Source: CAIOZW01 sp049318845 (GTDB lineage Bacteria; Acidobacteriota; Blastocatellia; RBC074). Taken from it: DNA of 5,360 nucleotides. A program made the translations under genes and the position numbers. Under the pieces are notes generated by a model. The model searched no databases and was not told where the DNA came from. It was given only the letters and a program-made list of their open reading frames with translations. Positions 1 through 5,360 of this stretch are shown piece after piece. Location: positions 1-5,360 of the forward strand of contig JBMOFH010000287.1 of the NCBI GenBank assembly GCA_049318845.1, read 5' to 3'. Numbering within the stretch: position 1 is the stretch's first letter; each line of letters opens with the position of its first letter.

Positions 1-1
1 A

Positions 2-43
2 CCCGACCGAAAATATGTCGACATTGCACAGCGATTGGTATGA
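2..43 (+). CDS. Possible 3' end of an upstream gene (very uncertain)
   Basis: Reading from base 2 gives 13 codons (PDRKYVDIAQRLV) and then TGA at 41-43. The residue mix looks like an ordinary soluble protein tail. An 8-bp hairpin follows 14 nt after the stop, as expected after a gene end. Against this, the other two plus frames are also open from the edge (frame 1 to TAG at 157-159, frame 3 to TAA at 96-98), and a minus frame is open from 111 to the edge. Composition alone cannot decide over so few bases. No function can be assigned. Confidence 0.2.
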   Translation, partial: PDRKYVDIAQRLV

Positions 44-57
44 CTTTGCAAAAGCAC

Positions 58-89
58 TGCTGGCATCTTGCTCCATCTTCTTGCCAGCA
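58..89. other. Inverted repeat / hairpin upstream of sulfatase
   Basis: TGCTGGCA (58-65) and TGCCAGCA (82-89) form a perfect 8-bp stem around a 16-nt spacer. No T-run follows on the plus strand; the next bases are the AT-rich CAGAATAATAATC. It could be a U-tract-less terminator or stability hairpin for a gene ending at 43, or an operator-like palindrome ahead of the sulfatase promoter. The sequence does not distinguish these. The repeat itself is certain; its function is inferred. Confidence 0.35.
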
Positions 90-133
90 CCAGAATAATA
101 ATCAGGAGCATGGTTGCATTTCTTTACACAGAC

Positions 134-162
134 TTCCGACCGGAATAAAACACTGGTAGAAT
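134..162 (+). promoter_or_regulatory. Candidate extended -10 promoter for the sulfatase
   Basis: TAGAAT at 157-162 matches the sigma-70 type -10 consensus at five of six positions and is preceded by TG-N (154-156), the extended -10 motif. TTCCGA at 134-139, with a 17-bp spacer, is a weak -35 (three of six). Transcription would start near 168-170 and give a leader of about 90 nt before the ATG at 261. If correct, this excludes translation from the TTG at 114. A second -10-like hexamer, GATAAT at 236-241, lies too close to the ribosome binding site and has no -35. This is motif matching only. Confidence 0.35.
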
Positions 163-171
163 CGCCCAACC

Positions 172-204
172 CTGCCGATACAAATGACGGCAGTTGCATC
201 GGCA
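172..204 (+). promoter_or_regulatory. Leader with two overlapping, mutually exclusive stems
   Basis: CTGCCG (172-177) can pair with CGGCAG (188-193), a 6-bp stem with a 10-nt loop. The overlapping TGCCGAT (173-179) can instead pair with ATCGGCA (198-204), a 7-bp stem with an 18-nt loop. Both cannot form together. They lie between the candidate transcription start and the sulfatase ATG. A third option pairs 193-202 with 258-267 and would cover the start codon. The complementarities are read directly; any regulatory role is inference, and short matches of this size can arise by chance. Confidence 0.2.
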
Positions 205-247
205 TTTCGACCGGTCTGTCCGATCATCATCTGAAGATAATAGTGGC

Positions 248-254
248 AAAGGAG
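248..254 (+). promoter_or_regulatory. Ribosome binding site deciding the sulfatase start
   Basis: AAAGGAG lies 6 nt upstream of the ATG at 261-263, a near-ideal Shine-Dalgarno sequence and spacing. It supports M261 over the in-frame TTG at 114, and the residues directly after M261 form a signal peptide, as this exported family needs. The TTG at 114 has its own weaker AGGAG (104-108), but the 49 residues it would add resemble nothing in the sulfatase family. Confidence 0.8.
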
Positions 255-260
255 TTTTCG

Positions 261-2009
261 ATGCAGCGACTGCGCGTGTATGGTTGGTTATGGCGAGTGG
301 CGGTGCTGGTTCTGTTGCTGGCGATGGTCAGTCTTCCTGTTGGCCGTGTAGTCGAGGCGGAGCCGGAGTCGCGCCCCAATATCATCGTCATGATGTCCGA
401 CGATATGGGCTGGTCCGACATCGGCTGCTTTGGCGGTGAGATCAACACCCCCAACCTCGATCGCCTGGCGGCAAATGGTCTCCGCTTCACACAGTTCTAC
501 AACACTGCCCGCTGCTGCCCAACCCGCGCGAGCCTGCTGACAGGGCTCTATCCCCATCAGGCGGGTATCGGCCATATGATGGAGGATCGTCAGCACGATG
601 GCTATCGCGGCGATCTCAACCGCAACGCAGTGACGATCGCCGAGGCACTCAAGCCGGCCGGCTATGCGACCTATGCCATTGGCAAGTGGCACGTCACCCC
701 GGCAGCGACCCCAGAACAGTTGAAGCGAACCCATAACTGGCCGCTCGCACGTGGCTTCGAGCGTTTTTACGGCACGATCCACGGTGCCGGAAGCTACTAT
801 GATCCAAGCGCACTGGTGCGTGACAACCAGCCGATCACCGTCGCCAACGATCCCGATTACAAACCTCGAGAGTACTACTATACAGACGCGATCACCGACC
901 ACGCGATTCGCTTTATCAACGAACATCCACAGCGTCGCCAGAAGAGCCCCTTCTTTATGTATGTCGCCTACACCGCCGCCCACTGGCCGATGCACGCGCC
1001 AGAATCGGAGATCGCGAAGTATCGTGGAAAGTATGGGAGAGGCTATCAGCATTACAGAGAGGCGAGAATGAAGAAGGAACTCTCGCTCGGGCTGATCGAT
1101 CCACGGTGGACGCTCTCACCATCTGCTGAGGATTGGAGCGGAATTGAGAACCCGGAGTGGGAAGAGCGCGGGATGGAGGTTTATGCGGCAATGGTCGATC
1201 GCATGGATCAAGGCATTGGCCGCATCGTCACAAAGTTGAAAGAACAGGGACAGCTCGATAACACGCTCATCTTCTACCTCCAGGATAATGGCGGCTGCGC
1301 CGAACAGAATGGGCGAAAGACGACCCAGGCCAATCCCTACTCCAGCCGGACCACGAACCAGGTCTATGGGGCGATGGCTCCCGACAGCCAGCAGTATGGA
1401 TCGACACCCAGACAGACTCGTGACGGACGCCCGGTCCTTATGGGGCGTGGAGTTATGCCCGGTCCGGACGATACCTACATCGCCTATGGTCGCGGCTGGG
1501 CCAATGTCTCGAACACACCGTTCCGCGAATATAAGCACTGGATGCACGAGGGTGGGATCTCGACCCCACTCATCGCTCACTGGCCCCACGGCATTGTGAA
1601 GGGGCGTCGAGGGAGGCTCGAGTCGACACCTGGCCACCTGATCGATCTGATGAGCACGGCAATCGATGTCAGTGGCGCACGTTATCCGAAGGAGTTCGCT
1701 GGCCAGCCGATTCAGCCGATGGAGGGAGTATCGCTCCGCCCCGCCTTTGCCGGACGACAGATCCGGCGCGAACAGCCCCTCTTCTGGGAACACGAGGGGA
1801 ACCGCGCGATTCGCGAGGGGAAATGGAAACTCGTCGCAAAGGAGAATCAGCCCTGGGAGCTTTACGATATGGAGTCTGACCGAACGGAGATGAACGATCT
1901 CGCGACCCGACAGCCAAATCGCGTTCGTGAAATGGAGGCGAGGTGGACCGCCTGGGCCGCCCGTGCGCGCGTCCTGCCGGTCGGCCAGTGGCGGGCTGCC
2001 AATCGCTAG
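261..2009 (+). CDS. Exported type I (formylglycine) sulfatase, arylsulfatase-like
   Basis: Predicted 582-residue hydrolase of sulfate esters, acting outside the cytoplasmic membrane. Residues 1-33 are a signal peptide: basic start, hydrophobic core at about 13-27, likely cleavage after VEA (31-33). The sulfatase fold begins at RPNIIVMMSDD, with metal ligands D47 and D48. The signature C85-C86-P87-T88-R89 is followed by ASLLTG; C85 should be converted to formylglycine, the catalytic nucleophile. Other expected active-site residues are K142 and H144 (GKWH), H241 (AAHWP), D342-N343 (second metal pair) and K425 (EYKHW). The C-terminal subdomain (about 515-548, REGKWKLV then WELYDMESD) is intact. 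Length is normal and I see no frameshift. From D342 to K425 is 83 residues, versus about 58 as I recall for Pseudomonas AtsA, so a loop near the active site is longer. The natural substrate (aryl sulfate, sulfated polysaccharide or other) cannot be read from sequence. No maturation enzyme (FGE or anSME) gene is in the window. ATG 261 is chosen for its ribosome binding site and signal peptide; TTG 114 is the alternative. Confidence 0.93.
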   Translation: MQRLRVYGWLWRVAVLVLLLAMVSLPVGRVVEAEPESRPNIIVMMSDDMGWSDIGCFGGEINTPNLDRLAANGLRFTQFYNTARCCPTRASLLTGLYPHQAGIGHMMEDRQHDGYRGDLNRNAVTIAEALKPAGYATYAIGKWHVTPAATPEQLKRTHNWPLARGFERFYGTIHGAGSYYDPSALVRDNQPITVANDPDYKPREYYYTDAITDHAIRFINEHPQRRQKSPFFMYVAYTAAHWPMHAPESEIAKYRGKYGRGYQHYREARMKKELSLGLIDPRWTLSPSAEDWSGIENPEWEERGMEVYAAMVDRMDQGIGRIVTKLKEQGQLDNTLIFYLQDNGGCAEQNGRKTTQANPYSSRTTNQVYGAMAPDSQQYGSTPRQTRDGRPVLMGRGVMPGPDDTYIAYGRGWANVSNTPFREYKHWMHEGGISTPLIAHWPHGIVKGRRGRLESTPGHLIDLMSTAIDVSGARYPKEFAGQPIQPMEGVSLRPAFAGRQIRREQPLFWEHEGNRAIREGKWKLVAKENQPWELYDMESDRTEMNDLATRQPNRVREMEARWTAWAARARVLPVGQWRAANR

Positions 2010-2049
2010 CCTCCGGTAACCACGCCTTATCCATTCCTGAACCTCAACA

Positions 2050-2075
2050 GTCCGGGGAGAGCCCTCTCCCCGGAC
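2050..2075. terminator. Strong GC-rich palindrome between convergent genes, probable terminator
   Basis: GTCCGGGGAGAG (2050-2061) and CTCTCCCCGGAC (2064-2075) are perfect reverse complements around a 2-nt centre. The realistic RNA hairpin is 11 bp with a 4-nt GCCC loop, and it is very stable. It starts 40 nt after the sulfatase stop and lies about 120 nt after the stop of the minus-strand gene, so it could serve both. Neither side has a T-run: GCATCACGAC follows on plus and TGTTGAGG on minus. It is therefore not a textbook intrinsic terminator and may instead pause polymerase or protect 3' ends. Confidence 0.55.
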
Positions 2076-2104
2076 GCATCACGACATTACCTCCACCAGC
2101 CTCG

Positions 2105-2137
2105 AAAAAATACCAGTCGTTATCGGGACACTCCGGT
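2105..2137 (-). terminator. Weak candidate terminator for the cyclase/ATPase gene
   Basis: Read on the minus strand, ACCGGAGT (2137-2130) and ACTGGT (2117-2112) can form a six-pair stem with a 2-nt bulge. One base later comes a run of six T (2110-2105). The T-run is well placed, about 85 nt after the TAA of the minus-strand gene, but the stem is weak. The stronger palindrome further on (2075-2050) could act as a back-up. Only the T-run is striking; the stem could be chance. Confidence 0.25.
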
Positions 2138-2194
2138 GAGATATGCAGGAAGTGCAGGGAACGCGTGCGCTCCACTCTCCACTTCAAAATTCAT

Positions 2195-5100
2195 TTAGCC
2201 ATTTCCCTCCACTGCGCGAGTGAGAAGCAGTCTTGTCGATTCGTGCCGGCCTTCGTCAAAAGCGGTGATGGCCTCTTCGAGCCACTGCTCAATCGGTGCC
2301 GGAGGTCTCTGCTGGAGTGGGCTGAGTAACGGCCGGGCGATTCCGACAGCCGCGTCGATCCGGCCATCCTCGAGAGCCATCTCGAGCAGTGGCCACCGGG
2401 CGACCCATTCAAAAGGGTAGGGGGTTGGCTGGGCGGCCCAGTATTCGATTGCCTGCTGTGCGAGTTCCCGTGCTGTCTCCCGATCCCCGGTTCTTAGCGC
2501 CAGCCATGCCTGATTGGAAAGCCCCACCTGATGGTAGGTCATCATGCGATCGACTGACGTTGCCCTGAGCAACCGCGCGGTATATTCCCGTACCAGATCC
2601 TGCTGATTCCGCAGGCGATAGAGCAGGCTGAGATAGGTCAGGTAGAAGGTCTCCTTGACCAGATCGTTGGCCAGCGCAGCCTTCCCGATTCCAAAGAGGA
2701 GATACTGTTCGGCCTTCTCCAGTTCGTCTCTCCAGAGATGCGTAAAGGCGAGTCCAAAGATCGAGAAGCCGGTCTCGATTGGTAACTCAGATTCCTGCCA
2801 GATCTGAAATGATTCCTGATAGATGCGGAGTGTCTCATCGGATGGACGGTAGCGTTCCTGCCAGAGCCGGAGTGAGCTGAGGATGAAGAGGAATCGGCCA
2901 CGGTGGACGCGGGTTCCGTGCTTCTCGATCAGTGCTTCGACGGCGTGGAGGTGAGTCATGGCGCGGTCTGGATCGGGCTGATAGTAGAGCATGAGCGCCT
3001 GGTCGAGGTTGAGCAGGATGGTCTCGGTGATGGCCTGGGCGGAGAGTTCGGATTGGCCAGATCGGGTGAGAAGGGTTGCGGCCAGCTCGTATTCGCCCGC
3101 CGCCGGCCCGAGCTGGCGAAGTGCGGTGTGGATCGCCCCGGCCTTTCGATGGAGGCGGGCGCGATCGACCGGTGGAGCGTCGGGATGATCCCGCAGCAGA
3201 CTGTCAAGATCGTCAACGGCGCTGGAATTGGCACCAGTGAGGGCGTAGAGATCGGCAATCTTTTCACGAAGGAGAAACTCCTGTTCGTCCGGAAATCGAT
3301 CAGGTAGGTCTGGGGTCGTCCTGGCCTGCCACTCCCGAAGCTGTTGGTGGGCGCGCCGGTAGAAGTCGATCGCCTCACGGTTGGCAAAGGTCGAGACGGC
3401 AAGGTCACCGGCAATGCGCAGGTGATGGAAGGCCTGCCCTGGGATCCCGGCCCGTTCATAGTGCCAGGCAAGTTGTTCGGGTGGGATCGACTCCCCTGTC
3501 TGAAGCGACTCTTCCAACAGGGTGGCAACGAGTTGGTGGAGCCGGCGGCGATCCTGACGGAGAAGGGAATCATAGGCCGCTTCCTGGATAAGGGCATGAC
3601 GAAATTCGAAATCGGCACCGGCGCGGTGGGGGCGGCGATGGATCAGTCCGCTCGCTTCAAGCTCGCGGAGGGCAGGGGAAAGTTGCTCACCAAGCCCGGC
3701 CAGCCGGCCAATCTGCGCCGCCGGGAACTGTCGTCCAAAGACCGCGGCAAGGCGAAGCAGATGGCGTGCTTCACCCGGCAGCCGGTCGATCCGTGCCATC
3801 AGCAGTCCGCGTAGGTTATCAGGGATCTCGATGCTTCCGGTCGCGTCCGCTGGTGGGTTTTCGAGGGTTCCCTGATCGACGAGATTGCGCAGGATCTCCT
3901 CGATAAAGAGCGGGTTACCCTGCGACCGGGCAAGGATGAGCGAGACGAGTCGCTCCGGAATTGCCGATCCTACCGGTAGCTGGGCGATGAGGGCCCGACT
4001 GGCGACGGTGTCCAGTTCACGAAGGGTGATTGCGGTCAGTCGTTCTCCAGGCTGCTGACGTGCCTTCCCGATCAGTTGCCATCCGGGACTCTCCTCATCG
4101 GGGCGGGTGGTGAGGCCAATCAGCAGCCGGTTTCCGGTGACGAGGTGGATGGCTTCGCCAAGCAGGTCGACCGAGGCGGCGTCGGCCCAGTGCAGGTCTT
4201 CGATCAGAATCGCGAGCGGCGCGCGGGCCGTCCGTGCCTTGATCAGTTGCCTGAGCAGGATCCAATACTGGCGCTGGCGCAGCTGCGGATCTCCATTTAG
4301 CACGTTTAGTTTGTCCGGAGTGCCCGGGCCGTGACGAAGCGAGGCGACTGTTTCCGCCGTCATTCGGTCGGCGGTACTGCCCAGCAACTGGTCAAGGGCG
4401 GTCATTACCTCTCCGTCTGGTGCGGTTTCAGTCTGCCCGAGCAGGGCATGGATGAGGCTCGAGAGAAGCTGATGGTGGTGTCCCTGGCCCGATGTCCGGC
4501 TCTGGACCAGCACCCAGGCGAGGCCATCTTCGGACTTCTGCCACTCCTCGAGCAGCCGTGATTTGCCAAGTCCGGGCTCTCCGATGATGATGGCGAGTCG
4601 GCCTTTGCCGGCGCGGGTGGCGGCACTCGCTTCCCGCAGCTGCCCGAGCTCGCGGCTCCGCCCGCTGAGTGGAGCCTGAAAACGTGGTGTGGGAGGCACT
4701 GTTGACTTTTGCACTCCGGTAATCCTGTCTCCCGCACCTGCAGGCTGACTGCGCTCCTGCCTCGCCTGGTCTGCGGGGAGCAGGGCCAGTGTCGCTGCCG
4801 AGATCCTGACCTTTCCCGGCCGGGCGGTCGCCTGGAGCCGGGTTGCGATACTGATCGTCTCCCCGAGCAGCGAGTAGTCGATGCCGGTTGCCGAGATCCG
4901 TTCGCCAAAGATGACCGTTCCGGTGTGGACTCCGCAGCGGAAGCGGATTGCCGATCGCTCGCCATCCCGCTCTGTAAATTCGGTAAGAGTGATGATCTCA
5001 TGCGCCGCCTGGACGGCCCGCCACGGATCATCTTCGCAGGTCAAATGAGCGCCGAAGAACGCGATGACCTGGTTCCCGACCACGCGCACCACCTCTCCGT

Positions 5101-5360
5101 CAACGCGGCAAATTACTCCTGCCATCCGGTCGATCGTTTCGCCAAGAACCCCGATGATCACCTCCGGGTCTGCCTCAGACTCTGCGGTCAGCAGCACCTC
5201 GATTGCCAGGACGGTGACGATCCGGCGCTCCCTCGTTACCCGATCCGCGCTGAAGTCGGGTCTGATCTCTGCTGCTGCCAAGCTCAACCCTGTCTGCTCG
5301 TGACCGGGACGCGGCAGTGCCAAATGCTGGCTGACCGGCTGGCCGCAGCGGAAACAGTAA
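2195..5360 (-). CDS. Zinc ribbon-degenerate cyclase-AAA ATPase-TPR protein, 5' end beyond window
   Basis: The frame is open from the right edge to TAA at 2195-2197: 1054 codons, counted here from the first full codon (5357-5359). Residues 1-9 (YCFRCGQPV) look like the second CxxC half of an N-terminal zinc ribbon; the first half and the start lie beyond the edge. The TTG at 5321-5323 is residue 13 and is unlikely to be the start. Residues about 45-195 are a class III nucleotidyl cyclase domain with key residues altered: the first metal Asp is Glu54, the GDG Asp is Asn96, the purine Lys is Arg92 and the transition-state Asn is Ser170, while Arg174 remains. About 230-620 is an AAA_16/STAND-like ATPase: Walker A GEPGLGKS (260-267, DNA 4559-4582), Walker B ILIED (384-388, DNA 4196-4210) followed by LHWAD, TTRPDE (417-422), GNPLFIEEILRNL (481-493) and HALIQEAAYDSLL (588-600). 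The rest, to 1054, is helical and TPR-like. I see no C-terminal LuxR-type helix-turn-helix. It is probably a cytoplasmic ATP-dependent signalling scaffold with partner and output unknown. The architecture is clear; the function is not. Confidence 0.9.
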   Translation of the reverse strand, partial: YCFRCGQPVSQHLALPRPGHEQTGLSLAAAEIRPDFSADRVTRERRIVTVLAIEVLLTAESEADPEVIIGVLGETIDRMAGVICRVDGEVVRVVGNQVIAFFGAHLTCEDDPWRAVQAAHEIITLTEFTERDGERSAIRFRCGVHTGTVIFGERISATGIDYSLLGETISIATRLQATARPGKVRISAATLALLPADQARQERSQPAGAGDRITGVQKSTVPPTPRFQAPLSGRSRELGQLREASAATRAGKGRLAIIIGEPGLGKSRLLEEWQKSEDGLAWVLVQSRTSGQGHHHQLLSSLIHALLGQTETAPDGEVMTALDQLLGSTADRMTAETVASLRHGPGTPDKLNVLNGDPQLRQRQYWILLRQLIKARTARAPLAILIEDLHWADAASVDLLGEAIHLVTGNRLLIGLTTRPDEESPGWQLIGKARQQPGERLTAITLRELDTVASRALIAQLPVGSAIPERLVSLILARSQGNPLFIEEILRNLVDQGTLENPPADATGSIEIPDNLRGLLMARIDRLPGEARHLLRLAAVFGRQFPAAQIGRLAGLGEQLSPALRELEASGLIHRRPHRAGADFEFRHALIQEAAYDSLLRQDRRRLHQLVATLLEESLQTGESIPPEQLAWHYERAGIPGQAFHHLRIAGDLAVSTFANREAIDFYRRAHQQLREWQARTTPDLPDRFPDEQEFLLREKIADLYALTGANSSAVDDLDSLLRDHPDAPPVDRARLHRKAGAIHTALRQLGPAAGEYELAATLLTRSGQSELSAQAITETILLNLDQALMLYYQPDPDRAMTHLHAVEALIEKHGTRVHRGRFLFILSSLRLWQERYRPSDETLRIYQESFQIWQESELPIETGFSIFGLAFTHLWRDELEKAEQYLLFGIGKAALANDLVKETFYLTYLSLLYRLRNQQDLVREYTARLLRATSVDRMMTYHQVGLSNQAWLALRTGDRETARELAQQAIEYWAAQPTPYPFEWVARWPLLEMALEDGRIDAAVGIARPLLSPLQQRPPAPIEQWLEEAITAFDEGRHESTRLLLTRAVEGNG

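Larger units (their letters stand above)
2010..2194. other. Convergent intergenic region
   Basis: This 185-nt gap separates the two stop codons. Besides the strong palindrome at 2050-2075 and the weak minus-strand T-run structure at 2105-2137, it holds a 6-bp inverted repeat, GAAGTG (2149-2154) with CACTTC (2180-2185), just after the minus-strand stop. I see no plausible gene or promoter here; frames crossing it are extensions of out-of-frame readings of the flanking genes. Confidence 0.6.

Noticed and set aside
1..111. Minus-strand frame from ATG at 111 to the left edge, with a hydrophobic start (MLLIIILVLARRW)
   Set aside because: There is no good ribosome binding site upstream (AAAGAAATGCAACC), and the residues after the hydrophobic stretch look random. 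All three plus frames are also open for part of this stretch, so openness means little.
110..148. Twelve-codon leader peptide (ATG at 110, TAA at 146-148) ahead of the sulfatase
   Set aside because: The AGGAG at 104-108 is only one base from this ATG, too close for normal initiation. The peptide has no run of a single amino acid that would suggest attenuation.
288..1052. 254-codon open frame on the minus strand inside the sulfatase gene
   Set aside because: It lies wholly antisense to a clear sulfatase. Its protein is rich in Arg, Val, Ile and Gly with no domain pattern, as expected of a reverse frame in GC-rich coding DNA.
1116..1793. 225-codon open frame on the minus strand inside the sulfatase gene
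   Set aside because: It is antisense to conserved sulfatase sequence, has no recognisable motif, and is not positioned as part of an operon.
2903..3814. Plus-strand open frames of 134 and 156 codons within the large ATPase gene
   Set aside because: They are opposite a well-supported coding frame, and their Gly/Arg/Val-rich translations have no family features.
261..5323. A functional link between the sulfatase and the cyclase/ATPase gene
   Set aside because: The genes are convergent and separated by a terminator-like palindrome, share no promoter, and belong to families with no known joint role. Adjacency alone is not evidence.
5323..5360. TTG at 5321-5323 as the true start of the large protein
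   Set aside because: The frame stays open to the edge and encodes a CxxC zinc-ribbon half. Family members normally start upstream of such a module.

Overview
The window holds two substantial genes in tail-to-tail (convergent) orientation. Base composition is moderately GC-rich, and codon third positions favour G/C. The left gene (+ strand) encodes an exported type I sulfatase. The right gene (- strand) encodes a very large multidomain protein: the end of an N-terminal zinc ribbon, a degenerate class III nucleotidyl cyclase domain, an AAA/STAND-type ATPase and a long TPR-like helical C-terminus. This gene runs off the right edge, so its true start is not in the window.

Layout: 1-260 is a short non-coding or undecided stretch. 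It may hold the last codons of an upstream gene, then a hairpin, a candidate extended -10 promoter and a leader of about 90 nt. 261-2009 is the sulfatase. 2010-2194 is the convergent intergenic gap, dominated by a strong GC-rich palindrome that probably ends transcription for one or both genes. 2195 to the right edge is the cyclase/ATPase/TPR gene.

Organism: the sulfatase sequence style (Cys-Cys-Pro-Thr-Arg active site, the long segment between the Asp-Asn pair and the late Lys, a Trp-rich C-terminal end) recalls the sulfatases abundant in Planctomycetota. Zinc ribbon-cyclase-ATPase-TPR proteins are common in Chloroflexota, Planctomycetota, Myxococcota and Actinomycetota. I therefore infer a free-living, high-GC environmental bacterium of one of these groups and cannot name it more closely.

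The two genes are convergent, share no promoter, and show no sequence sign of acting together. I see no mobile element, CRISPR array, tRNA, rRNA or defence cluster. The points most worth a second look are the loss of catalytic residues in the cyclase domain, the misleading internal TTG start of the large gene, and possible competing RNA structures in the sulfatase leader. I do not find convincing evidence of an undescribed multi-gene system here.
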